DNA of 15,547 bases from contig JAOADS010000030.1 in NCBI GenBank assembly GCA_026417195.1, forward strand, positions 1 through 15,547. The letters run 5' to 3'. This DNA comes from Ignavibacteria bacterium (GTDB taxonomy: Bacteria > Bacteroidota > Ignavibacteria > Tepidaquicellales > OLB5). Numbering within the stretch: position 1 is the stretch's first letter; every line of letters begins with the position of its first letter. Below are positions 1 through 8,562 of the stretch, in pieces. Below the pieces are notes generated by a model. That model did not search any database and had not been told where the DNA came from. It worked only from the letters and a program-made list of their open reading frames with translations. Both the position numbers and the translations under genes were made by a program.

Positions 1-1
1 T

Positions 2-1153
2 CAAATAAAATACAATTCAAGATTTTATTTGTACAAACTTTCAAGCAGATCATATTATAATCCAAATAATTTTGTAGCTCAGAATTACGGAAAACCAGGT
101 GAAGGTTTTGAAACATATATATCTTCATATAATTTCGGAAATATTACTCAGGTAGATTTTTTATTATCAAAAAGAAATTACCTTATTTCAGGCATAGACC
201 TTGAATGGAATATCGTTAGATCCAAACCTGATTACATTCTTTACGGAGATCAGCAAACCAATAATTTCGGAATCTTTCTCCAGAATAAGCATATTTTCAT
301 CAGTAAGTCTGGAGACGAGATATTATCCGGCACGGTTGGTTTAAGGACAGATTACAGCAACTTCATAGGTTACAGAAAATTCTTTCAGCTTTCTCCGAAG
401 GCATCTATGATTTATTCACCTCAGCTTTCCGGATTGTTTGAAAACTCCTCTTTCAGATTTCTGGTTGGTAAAGCCTTCCGAACCCCTTCTATAGCCGAGC
501 TTTATTTTAAAAAAGAACTGTTCGGAGGATTCGATTTTGTTTTTAATCCGAATCTTAAACCAGAGGAAATGGTCTCATCAGAGATAGGAATCAGGAAACA
601 ATTCAGCGGGAATCTTTCAATTGATCTGTCAGCATACATAAACAGTTACGATAACTTAATCCAATATGTAAACATAGGCGGTCAGATCGACGGTCCTTTT
701 CAGGTACAAAATATAGCAAAGGCGCAGATAAAGGGTATTGAAATAGAAAGTAATATTTTAATACCATTTGTTTTTCTCAAACAGAAAGGTAATTTCATTT
801 TAAACCTGAATTATTCATTAACAGATGCAAAGGACCTCTCACCTTTTAGAACTGATGACTATCTTCCCTATAAACCGAAACATCTTGTTAATTTTAATTT
901 GCTTACTGAATATTCTGGTTTCGGACTCTCTCTGACAGGCAAATATTTAAGCAAGACAGATGAAGTCATATTCTTTAAATATGAAGAACCGCAAGCATAT
1001 TTCGTTTTAGACGTTAAATTAACGAAAAAATTCTCTGAAAAAATTTCAGCCTACATTGCTGTCAATAATGTCTCGGATAAAAGCTATCAGGAACTTGAAA
1101 GAATTCAGGCACCTAACCGCAGATTCTCATCCGGCATTAACATAGAATTCTGA
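2..1153 (+). CDS. TonB-dependent outer-membrane receptor, C-terminal part (5' end outside the window)
   Basis: The reading frame is open to the left edge (first full codon at base 2), so this is the 3' part of a larger gene. The in-frame TTG at 29 is not a credible start. The 383 residues alternate polar and aromatic residues as in a beta-barrel. They carry FRTPSIAELYF (nt 476-508), followed by NPNLKPEE, a conserved pair in the barrel of TonB-dependent receptors. Near the end stands VNNVSDKSYQE, a form of the usual C-terminal N-x-x-D-x-x-Y-x-E motif, and the last residue is Phe, the typical outer-membrane-protein terminus. The family imports siderophores, cobalamin, sugars or metals through the outer membrane using TonB energy. 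The plug domain and TonB box lie outside the window, so the substrate cannot be called. The next gene starts 88 bp downstream with its own promoter candidate. Confidence 0.9.
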   Translation, partial: QIKYNSRFYLYKLSSRSYYNPNNFVAQNYGKPGEGFETYISSYNFGNITQVDFLLSKRNYLISGIDLEWNIVRSKPDYILYGDQQTNNFGIFLQNKHIFISKSGDEILSGTVGLRTDYSNFIGYRKFFQLSPKASMIYSPQLSGLFENSSFRFLVGKAFRTPSIAELYFKKELFGGFDFVFNPNLKPEEMVSSEIGIRKQFSGNLSIDLSAYINSYDNLIQYVNIGGQIDGPFQVQNIAKAQIKGIEIESNILIPFVFLKQKGNFILNLNYSLTDAKDLSPFRTDDYLPYKPKHLVNFNLLTEYSGFGLSLTGKYLSKTDEVIFFKYEEPQAYFVLDVKLTKKFSEKISAYIAVNNVSDKSYQELERIQAPNRRFSSGINIEF

Positions 1154-1202
1154 CAAACTTACTTTCACAATATTTCTATCCAATCAGTGTATAATTTTTA
1201 AC

Positions 1203-1234
1203 TTTGTTAATCCTCGGGCTTAAAATTATATTTG
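1203..1234 (+). promoter_or_regulatory. Bacteroidetes-type promoter candidate for the TPR gene
   Basis: TTTG at 1203-1206 and TATATTTG at 1227-1234 match the -33 (TTTG) and -7 (TAnnTTTG) consensus of Bacteroidetes promoters, with 20 bp between them. The start codon follows only 7 bases after the -7 box, so transcription would begin about at the ATG. Two more sites with the same spacing occur at 14619-14649 and 14733-14763. Confidence 0.55.
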
Positions 1235-1241
1235 CATAGGA

Positions 1242-2900
1242 ATGAACCGTACAATTTTCTGTCTCCTTTATTTTATAAATTTTTTCCTTTTAACATATGC
1301 CCAGGACTATCCCGTCCATCCAAAAGCCGTTGAGTTATTCATAGAAGGTAAAACTTATGAACTGCAGGATAACTACCTTGCAGCAATTAACAAATATCAG
1401 GAAGCCCTTAAAATAGATGAATCTCCGGGAATATATTATGCCTTGTCACGTCTTTATTCTAACGTTTCACAGCACACTAAAGCTCTGGAATACATACTTC
1501 TGGCTCTGAAAATTCAGCCGGATAATTTATTATACAAAGAACATGCTGCAGACACATATATTTTAATTGGTGATTACCCAAAAGCTCTGGAACATTTAAA
1601 GGAGATCTCCTTAAAGAAGCCAGATGATATAAATATACTATACAATATCGGGAGAATGTATGAAGCGCTGAAACAGCCTTCAGAAGCTTTGAAGTACTAT
1701 GAAAATATTACAGAAAATTACCAGTATGAAGAAACTGTATTAATGAGAATGGCTGACATTTATGAATCGTTTGGTGATTACATGAACACAGCAGCAACTA
1801 TTGAAAAGATGCTTACTCTTAATCCTACTGACCTTCAGTTACGCTATTCAGCAGCTGCAGCGTACATTAAAATACCCGATTACGACAAAGCTATAAGGAT
1901 TTATGAGGAAATCCTGAAAACTGATCCGAACAACAATGAAGTCCAGACAGAAATAATGAAACTTTATTTCAGAAGTCACAGAAATAAAGAAGCTTTCGAG
2001 AAATACAGTAAGCTTATTGAAAAAGATACTCTGGATTTCATATCAAAGATGAACATAGCTATCGCGTTTTTTCAGGCATCTAGTGAAGATAAGGAGGCAC
2101 TTGGAGTTTCAAAATCAATCTTACAGACACTGAAAGAGGCATATCCTGATCAATGGATGCCCGTATTCTACCTTGCATATATTGACTCCAGACAGGACAA
2201 AGAGAAATCAGAAAAGATTTTTAAGGAACTCTTGCAGAAAAATGATACCTCTGCCGAACTTTATGTTCAGGTTGGCTTTTATTATTACGAACAAAACCGC
2301 TTTCAGCAGGCAGTAGAAATATTTTCAGAAGGAGCCGACAGATTCAGAAACGATTTCAGACTTAATTATCTTACAGGTAACACATTTTACAGATCAGGAA
2401 GAAACCGTGAAGCACTGCCATATCTTGAAAGAGCTATGGAAATATCCCCTTCTGATCTTAATGTTTTGTCAAATCTCGGACTTGTTTACGATGACCTGAA
2501 GATGTATGATGAATGCGATAGACTATATGAACATGCATTTAAATATCACCCGGATAATAATCTATTACTGAACAACTATGCATATCACCTTGCAGAACGG
2601 GGAGAGAGATTAAAGGAAGCTGAGGAAATGTCCAGAAAAACTATAGAAAGAGAGCCAGAAAATGCATCTTACCTTGATACTTACGGCTGGATACTTTTTA
2701 AAATGAAAGACTATAAAAACGCTTTAAAGTATATAGACAAAGCTGTTAAACTCAGCCGCAACGAAACATTACTGGACCATCTCGGAGATGTTTATGAAGC
2801 ACTTGGAGAAATAGTTAAGGCACTGAAAGCCTGGAAAGAAGCTTTACAGTTAAACCCTGAAAACGAATCAATAAAAAATAAAATTAAAAAATACAACTGA
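1242..2900 (+). CDS. secreted tetratricopeptide-repeat (TPR) protein
   Basis: The 552-residue protein has an N-terminal signal peptide (hydrophobic residues 5-19, likely cut after A20, before QDYP). There is no lipobox cysteine, so a periplasmic or surface protein is expected. From about residue 25 to 545 it is almost entirely helical TPR repeats. Clear units start near residues 32, 64, 98, 132, 166, 200, 338, 372, 406 and 510, several ending in the typical L-x-P-x-[DN] turn. Residues 445-540 (YAYHLAERGERLKEA, then YGWILF and LDHLGDVYEALG) resemble the C-terminal block of large bacterial TPR scaffold proteins. TPRs bind other proteins; the partner is unknown. The start is secure because the signal peptide begins at this Met and the next Met is residue 169. 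There is no spaced Shine-Dalgarno: AGGA directly abuts the ATG. trxB follows 16 bp later. Confidence 0.88.
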   Translation: MNRTIFCLLYFINFFLLTYAQDYPVHPKAVELFIEGKTYELQDNYLAAINKYQEALKIDESPGIYYALSRLYSNVSQHTKALEYILLALKIQPDNLLYKEHAADTYILIGDYPKALEHLKEISLKKPDDINILYNIGRMYEALKQPSEALKYYENITENYQYEETVLMRMADIYESFGDYMNTAATIEKMLTLNPTDLQLRYSAAAAYIKIPDYDKAIRIYEEILKTDPNNNEVQTEIMKLYFRSHRNKEAFEKYSKLIEKDTLDFISKMNIAIAFFQASSEDKEALGVSKSILQTLKEAYPDQWMPVFYLAYIDSRQDKEKSEKIFKELLQKNDTSAELYVQVGFYYYEQNRFQQAVEIFSEGADRFRNDFRLNYLTGNTFYRSGRNREALPYLERAMEISPSDLNVLSNLGLVYDDLKMYDECDRLYEHAFKYHPDNNLLLNNYAYHLAERGERLKEAEEMSRKTIEREPENASYLDTYGWILFKMKDYKNALKYIDKAVKLSRNETLLDHLGDVYEALGEIVKALKAWKEALQLNPENESIKNKIKKYN

Positions 2901-2916
2901 AAAAGGATTAAACTTA

Positions 2917-3858
2917 ATGTCAGAAGTTCACAATGTAATAATCATAGGATCCGGACCTGCTGGATTAACTGCAGCGCTTTACGCTGCAAGGGCAAATCTT
3001 TCTCCGCTTGTCTTTGAAGGACTTCAGCCCGGCGGACAGCTTACTATCACAACAGAAGTTGAAAACTATCCCGGCTTCGAACATGGGATTTTAGGCCCTG
3101 AACTGATGGACATAATGAGGAAACAGGCTCAGAGATTTGGAGCAAGATGTGAATTTAAAATCGTAGAAAAGGTTGAACTATCATCCAGACCTTTCAAAAT
3201 TTATACCTCATCCGAAGAATATCAGACTAAATCAGTTATTATTGCAACCGGAGCTTCCGCTAAATTATTAGGTTTGCCTTCTGAATCAGAATATATGGGA
3301 TTCGGAGTATCAGCTTGTGCCACATGCGACGGATTTTTTTTCAAAGATCAGAGAATAATAGTAATTGGAGGAGGAGATACTGCTATGGAAGAGGCTAATT
3401 ACCTTACAAAATTCGGTAAAGAAGTTACAATAGTTCACAGAAGAGATGAGTTCCGTGCTTCCAAGATCATGCTTGAGAGAGCAAGAAAAAATCCAAAGAT
3501 AAAATTCATAACCAATACTGTACTTGAGGAAGTTATAGGAGTAAATGATAACGGGAAAAAGAAGGTAACAGCTGCCAGACTGAAAAATGTAAAAACAGGT
3601 GAAACCTGGATACATGAAGTTGAAGGAATTTTCCTCGGCATAGGCCATAAACCTAACACCGATCTCTTTAAAGGTCAGCTGAATCTTGACGCAAACGGTT
3701 ACATAATAACAGAAAACAAATCAACAAAGACAAACATAGAAGGCGTTTTCGCATGTGGTGATGTTCAGGACCATGTTTACAGACAGGCTGTAACAGCAGC
3801 AGGTTCAGGTTGCATGGCTGCTATAGATGCTGAAAGGTATCTTGAATCCTCTCATTAA
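2917..3858 (+). CDS. trxB: thioredoxin reductase (NADPH), TrxB
   Basis: This FAD enzyme passes electrons from NADPH to thioredoxin in the cytoplasm. At 313 residues it has the usual length of the low-molecular-weight bacterial type. In order are seen: the FAD-binding GSGPAGLTAALYAARA (11-26), GGQL (39-42), the redox-active disulfide CATC (134-137) followed by DG, the NADPH-binding GGGDTAMEEA (151-160), HRRDEFRAS (174-182, whose arginines bind the NADPH 2'-phosphate), and the second FAD motif GVFACGDV (276-283). All key residues are present. AAGGA at 2903-2907, nine bases before the ATG, is a fair ribosome binding site. The gene lies 16 bp after the TPR gene and 48 bp before priA without a visible promoter or terminator, so the three are probably cotranscribed. 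No thioredoxin gene is present in the window. An NADH or ferredoxin-linked variant is possible but the HRR motif argues against it. Confidence 0.96.
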   Translation: MSEVHNVIIIGSGPAGLTAALYAARANLSPLVFEGLQPGGQLTITTEVENYPGFEHGILGPELMDIMRKQAQRFGARCEFKIVEKVELSSRPFKIYTSSEEYQTKSVIIATGASAKLLGLPSESEYMGFGVSACATCDGFFFKDQRIIVIGGGDTAMEEANYLTKFGKEVTIVHRRDEFRASKIMLERARKNPKIKFITNTVLEEVIGVNDNGKKKVTAARLKNVKTGETWIHEVEGIFLGIGHKPNTDLFKGQLNLDANGYIITENKSTKTNIEGVFACGDVQDHVYRQAVTAAGSGCMAAIDAERYLESSH

Positions 3859-3906
3859 TAAAAATCATTTTTCTTTTCATCCATAACAAACAGGGAGAAT
3901 TTCTCT

Positions 3907-6414
3907 ATGGTGAAAAAACTTGTAAACGTGGTTTTTGACCTCCCTGTTGATTCCGTTTTCACATATTCAGTGCCTGAAAATCTGGCTGATAGAATAAGTC
4001 CGGGAATGCGGGTTCTTGCACCTCTGGGAAGAAGAACTCTTACCGGACTGATTGTTGAAATCCCTTCTGAAAGTCAGCTTCAAAAAATAAAATCCATAAT
4101 CACAATTCTTGATCCTGATCCGGTATTGAAGGAAGAAATGCTGAGGTTCTGCAAATGGATTTCAGATTATTACATGAGTCCAATCGGGGAAACTATGTTT
4201 TCCGCTCTTCCGAAAGATATAAAAATGGAATCGAAAATTCATTATTTCATAAAACAAGTACCTGGAGATAGTGAACCTGAACACATGGAAATTATCAGGA
4301 TGCTCTCCGAATCAGGGCCACTTACCTTAAGACAGATTGAAAGAAAGTCCGGTGCAGATAACGCACGTTCCGTTATTCAGTCTCTGATCAGGCGAGGTAT
4401 TGTTTCATCGGAACTAATTACGAAACAGAAAAAATTAAAACCTAAGTATGAAAATTATGTGACTTTTACCCTTAGGGAAGATTTTGAAGGATTTAATGAA
4501 AAAATGATTGATAATTTCTGTGGTGAAAATGGCATAAAGTCTGAAAATCAGATTCGTATTCTGAAATATCTGGTCAAGAAAAACATTCAAAGTATTTCTC
4601 AAAAGGAATTACTTAAAACTACTTCCTGCGGACTTAATTCGCTGAAATCACTTGCACGGAAAGAATATCTTAAGATAATCAAAAAACCAGTCATACGCTC
4701 TCCAGAAACAGAATTCAGTGAAGAATCTCCGGTGAGTGAACTCAATTCCGATCAGAAAACTGTTCTGCATAAAATATTCAGCTCATATACAGAGGGCCAC
4801 ACTACATTTCTTTTATTTGGTGTTACAGGAAGTGGTAAAACACAGGTATATATAGAAGCTATAAGAAAAATAATCAGCGAAAATAAAACAGCCCTTATGC
4901 TGGTTCCCGAGATATCACTCACACCGCAGTTAATACATAGATTCAGAGTTAATTTTGGAGATATAGTTGGAGTCATTCACAGCAGGATATCCGAAGGCGA
5001 AAGATTTGATGTCTACAGAAGAATATCAAATAAAGAAATTAAAATAGTCATAGGAGCACGTTCAGCTTTGTTTGCCCCTATTGAAAATTTGGGAATAATA
5101 GTTGTGGATGAGGAACATGACAGTTCATACAAACAAACAGAAAAAAACCCACGTTACAATGCAAGGGATTCAGCTGTCTTAAGGGCGAAACTCAACAATG
5201 CATTATGTATTCTCGGCTCGGCAACTCCGTCACTGGAAAGTTTTTATAACTGTGTTACAGGTAAATATAGGCTGCTCGAACTACCTCACAGGGCATTGAA
5301 AACAAAACAGCCCCAGGTGGAAATAGTGAATATGCTTGAAGAAATGAGACAGCCAAGCAAATATATGAAGAGGGAAACTCCTGAATCAAGATTCCTGTCA
5401 TCCAGGCTTATTTCCCTGATCAATCAGGCTCTGGAGAAAAAACAAAGCATAATTCTGCTTCAGAACAGAAGAGGCTATTCAGCATATCAGCAGTGCATGA
5501 GCTGCGGGTATGTGAAGATGTGCGATCATTGTGACATAACTATGATCTATCATAAGATTAAAAATCACCTAAGATGTCATTACTGCGGAAGTACATCCGG
5601 ATTGCTTGAGAAGTGTGAGCAGTGCGGAAATTCACCCATGATACTTAAAGGCACAGGTACCGAGAAAGTTGAAGAAGAAATTTCAAGACTTTTCCCCAAA
5701 TCACGTATCAGAAGAATGGACGCAGACACGGTAAAAGGAAAAGATTCATACAGAAAAATTCTCAAGAACTTTCACGAAGGAAAATATGATATCCTGATTG
5801 GCACACAGATGATTTCAAAAGGTTTAGATATACCGAATGTTTCCCTGGTAGGCGTTATATCAGCAGATATAGGACTATTTAATCCGGACTTCAGATCATC
5901 CGAGAAAACATTTCAGCTCCTCGCACAGGTAGCCGGCAGATCTGGCAGGAAAAGTGATTTTGGGAAAGTAATTATCCAGACAATGAATCCAGAAAACATT
6001 ATATTTACTTTTATAAAAAATCATGACTATATCTCATTTTACCAAAATGAAATAAATCACAGAAAGGAATTCAGGTATCCGCCTTTTTCAAGAATGACAT
6101 TAATCGAAATCAAGTCTCCTGATGAAAAAAGGGCTTTAAACATAGCGTATTCCATCAGCCGGAATATAAACGAAATCTGCAGAAATTTTGATCACATAGA
6201 GATTATGAAGCCATCGCCTGCATTGATTTATAAACTCAAGAACAAATACAGAATACACATTATAATCAAAAATCCCAAAATCTCATCTGATAAACCATCC
6301 GTTCAGAAAATATTAAGAAAGGCTTTGGGTGAATTAAACCTTAAAAGCAGTGTCATGAAATTAAAAAGCACAGAACAGATCAATATAGACGTTGACCCCG
6401 TAAATTTTTATTAA
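3907..6414 (+). CDS. priA: primosomal protein N' (replication restart helicase PriA)
   Basis: PriA recognises stalled or collapsed replication forks, unwinds them 3'-5' and starts reloading of the replicative helicase. The 835 residues are slightly longer than E. coli PriA (732). The N-terminal DNA-binding domain starts with VNVVFDLPVDSVFTYSVPE (7-25). A winged-helix stretch lies around 125-260. The helicase motifs are complete: Walker A GVTGSGKT (305-312), Walker B DEEH (401-404), GSAT (437-440), GTQMISKGLD (632-641) and QVAGRSGR (674-681). Eight cysteines at 530, 533, 539, 542, 557, 560, 570 and 573 form the two zinc sites. The PriA C-terminal domain follows from about 720. AGGGAG at 3892-3897 is the ribosome binding site, nine bases before the ATG. 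The stop codon overlaps that of rnr on the other strand by 4 bp. Confidence 0.97.
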   Translation: MVKKLVNVVFDLPVDSVFTYSVPENLADRISPGMRVLAPLGRRTLTGLIVEIPSESQLQKIKSIITILDPDPVLKEEMLRFCKWISDYYMSPIGETMFSALPKDIKMESKIHYFIKQVPGDSEPEHMEIIRMLSESGPLTLRQIERKSGADNARSVIQSLIRRGIVSSELITKQKKLKPKYENYVTFTLREDFEGFNEKMIDNFCGENGIKSENQIRILKYLVKKNIQSISQKELLKTTSCGLNSLKSLARKEYLKIIKKPVIRSPETEFSEESPVSELNSDQKTVLHKIFSSYTEGHTTFLLFGVTGSGKTQVYIEAIRKIISENKTALMLVPEISLTPQLIHRFRVNFGDIVGVIHSRISEGERFDVYRRISNKEIKIVIGARSALFAPIENLGIIVVDEEHDSSYKQTEKNPRYNARDSAVLRAKLNNALCILGSATPSLESFYNCVTGKYRLLELPHRALKTKQPQVEIVNMLEEMRQPSKYMKRETPESRFLSSRLISLINQALEKKQSIILLQNRRGYSAYQQCMSCGYVKMCDHCDITMIYHKIKNHLRCHYCGSTSGLLEKCEQCGNSPMILKGTGTEKVEEEISRLFPKSRIRRMDADTVKGKDSYRKILKNFHEGKYDILIGTQMISKGLDIPNVSLVGVISADIGLFNPDFRSSEKTFQLLAQVAGRSGRKSDFGKVIIQTMNPENIIFTFIKNHDYISFYQNEINHRKEFRYPPFSRMTLIEIKSPDEKRALNIAYSISRNINEICRNFDHIEIMKPSPALIYKLKNKYRIHIIIKNPKISSDKPSVQKILRKALGELNLKSSVMKLKSTEQINIDVDPVNFY

Positions 6415-8531
6415 CACATTACAAGATCAATCTGACGTAATTCAACATCTACCCTTGAGATTCTTACTTTTACTCTGTCACCTATTCTGTATCTTTTTCT
6501 TCTGTGCCTTCCCACGATCTGAAAGTTCTTTTCATCAAGAATATAATAATCATCATTCAGGTCCCTTAACCTCACCATACCTTCAATCATGCTAGGAAGC
6601 ATCTCAACATATACTCCGTATTCAGTTATGCCTGAAACTATGCCGCTGAAGACCTGATTTATATGTTTCTGCATATACTGGCATTGTAAAATTTTCACAG
6701 CCTCTCTTTCTGCCTGAGTAGCTTTTATTTCCGTCTCAGTTGAATGTCTGCTTACTGAAGAAACGATTCCTTTGTAATATTTCAGCCTTTTAGAGTTAAT
6801 ACCTGCGAGAGTTTCTTTTATTATCCTGTGAACAACTAAATCGGGGTAACGTCTTATCGGAGAAGTAAAATGAGTATAATAATTAAATCCAAGTCCGTAA
6901 TGCCCTATATTTTCCTCTGAATAAACTGCTTTTGACATTGACCTTATTGTTATATCATTCACAATGAATTCTTCAGGTCTGCCCTTGACGCTTTCAAGCA
7001 TCTTCTGAATTGATCGTTTGCTTTCCGGATTAAGTGATATACCAAACTGTTTCACAAACATCGCTACTTCCTTCATTTTCTTTCTGTCAGGAACATCGTG
7101 TACTCGGAAAATAAACGGAATATTCAGCTTGTTTCGGGCTATGAATTCAGCTGCACACCTGTTAGCAGCAAGCATGAAATCCTCGATCATCCTCATCGTT
7201 GTCAGTCTTTGTTTGGGTTTTATTTCCTTTATTAGCCCCTTCTCTATGACTGTTTTCATTTCAAGGGATTCAAAATCAATACTACCTTCCGCAAGACGTT
7301 TCCTATTTAATATTTCGTGAAGTTTCTTCATTAGTTTCAGTTCCTCAAGATATGGTCCTTCATTAGTATCAATTACCTTCTGTGCTTCTTCATAAGTGAA
7401 CTTTTTATGGCTTTTTATCACAGACGGAACAAAACGGTAATCCTCAATAACTCCCTCGTGATTGATTTCCATAATAACGGAAAAAGTAAGCCTTGGCTTT
7501 TTCTCCAGAAGTGAACATATCTTATTTGAAAGCTTCTCAGGCAACATAGGAACTACATCATTCATTAGATAGACACTGGTTCCTCTTTTCAATGCCTCTT
7601 TATCAAGCTCCGATCCTTCACTTACATAGTAACTAACATCAGCTATATGAACTCCAAGTAAAAAATTTCCGTTACCGGATAATTTAAGTGAAACAGCATC
7701 ATCATGATCCTTTGCATCTTCAGGATCAATTGTAAAGGTTACTTCATTTCTAAGATCATGCCGTTCTGCTAATTCATTTTCATTAATCTCCAGCTTCCCC
7801 TCATCTTCCATTTTCCTAAGTTCTTCCCTGACTGTTTTGGGGAACGATTTGTTAAAATTATATTTTCTTATTAGAACCCTGAATTCAGTTTCAACATCAC
7901 CTGCTTCACCTAAAACCTCTATAACCTTACCCTCAGGTGAGATATCCGGATAATCCCATCTGGTAATCTGAACGACAACTTTGTCTCCGTTTTTGGCACC
8001 TTTCAGTAAATCTGAAGGGACATAAATGTCATTCCGGAAAAGTCTGTCATCAGTTAAAACAAATGCATAATCACGTGAAACTGATTGAACTTTGCCTGTA
8101 AACCTGTGAACTGCCCTTTCAACAATGTTTTCAACAAAAGCCTCCTTCTCGGATGAATGGAGAAATTCTATAACAGATACTTCAACCTTATCTCCTACTA
8201 AAGCAGTAGATAGATTACGTCTTCTGACTGGATATATATAAACTCCGTCTTCCTTTATAATTTCAACAGAATAGCCGCTTGGGCTTTCAGAGTCACTTAT
8301 CACCTCTCCGAGATAGAATGTGCTCCCTTCCCTGAACCTGTAAAACTTCCCTTCCTTGAAAATCGTGTTTTGATTAACTAGTTCAGCCAGACTATGCCTG
8401 AGTATTTTCTTCTTTGATTTATCAACTCCGAGCTTCTTTCGCAGATCGTTAAAACTTAAAGAAGAACTGGGATGACGCCTGAAATAATTTATAATTTCCT
8501 GTTTAAAATTTCTTAGTGAAGAATGTGACAT
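6411..8531 (-). CDS. rnr: ribonuclease R (RNase II/R family 3'-5' exoribonuclease)
   Basis: RNase R degrades structured RNA from the 3' end and takes part in mRNA decay and rRNA quality control. The 706 residues show the family order: a winged-helix domain (about 8-66), cold-shock/OB domains (about 70-210), the RNB catalytic domain with TIDPEDAKDHDDAVS (267-281), whose Asp cluster 269/272/275/277/278 includes the magnesium ligands, and HYGLGFNYYTHFTSPIRRYPD (544-564). An S1 domain (about 625-705) follows. It lacks the basic C-terminal tail of E. coli RNase R (813 residues). The helix-turn-helix domain supports RNase R over RNase II. It starts 31 bp after the C-terminal tamB frame, without a clear Shine-Dalgarno or an exact promoter match in between, so it is probably the last gene of the heptose-tamB operon. 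Confidence 0.95.
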   Translation of the reverse strand: MSHSSLRNFKQEIINYFRRHPSSSLSFNDLRKKLGVDKSKKKILRHSLAELVNQNTIFKEGKFYRFREGSTFYLGEVISDSESPSGYSVEIIKEDGVYIYPVRRRNLSTALVGDKVEVSVIEFLHSSEKEAFVENIVERAVHRFTGKVQSVSRDYAFVLTDDRLFRNDIYVPSDLLKGAKNGDKVVVQITRWDYPDISPEGKVIEVLGEAGDVETEFRVLIRKYNFNKSFPKTVREELRKMEDEGKLEINENELAERHDLRNEVTFTIDPEDAKDHDDAVSLKLSGNGNFLLGVHIADVSYYVSEGSELDKEALKRGTSVYLMNDVVPMLPEKLSNKICSLLEKKPRLTFSVIMEINHEGVIEDYRFVPSVIKSHKKFTYEEAQKVIDTNEGPYLEELKLMKKLHEILNRKRLAEGSIDFESLEMKTVIEKGLIKEIKPKQRLTTMRMIEDFMLAANRCAAEFIARNKLNIPFIFRVHDVPDRKKMKEVAMFVKQFGISLNPESKRSIQKMLESVKGRPEEFIVNDITIRSMSKAVYSEENIGHYGLGFNYYTHFTSPIRRYPDLVVHRIIKETLAGINSKRLKYYKGIVSSVSRHSTETEIKATQAEREAVKILQCQYMQKHINQVFSGIVSGITEYGVYVEMLPSMIEGMVRLRDLNDDYYILDEKNFQIVGRHRRKRYRIGDRVKVRISRVDVELRQIDLVMC

Positions 8532-8562
8532 AATTTTTATTTGTTAAAATGGGAGGAAACAG

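Noticed and set aside
29..31. TTG at 29 as start of the TonB-dependent receptor frame
   Set aside because: The frame is open upstream to the window edge, and a complete receptor needs a plug domain that would lie further upstream.
3310..3648. Minus-strand open frame of 112 codons opposite trxB
   Set aside because: It lies fully inside a gene with all TrxB motifs, and its sequence is a low-complexity mix of Ser, Tyr and Phe with no motif.
3859..3906. Possible terminator (AAAAAT-C-ATTTTT) between trxB and priA
   Set aside because: The stem is only A/T pairs with a one-base loop and cannot form a stable hairpin.
7018..7320. Plus-strand open frame opposite rnr
   Set aside because: Antisense shadow of the RNase R catalytic domain; no ribosome binding site or recognisable domain.
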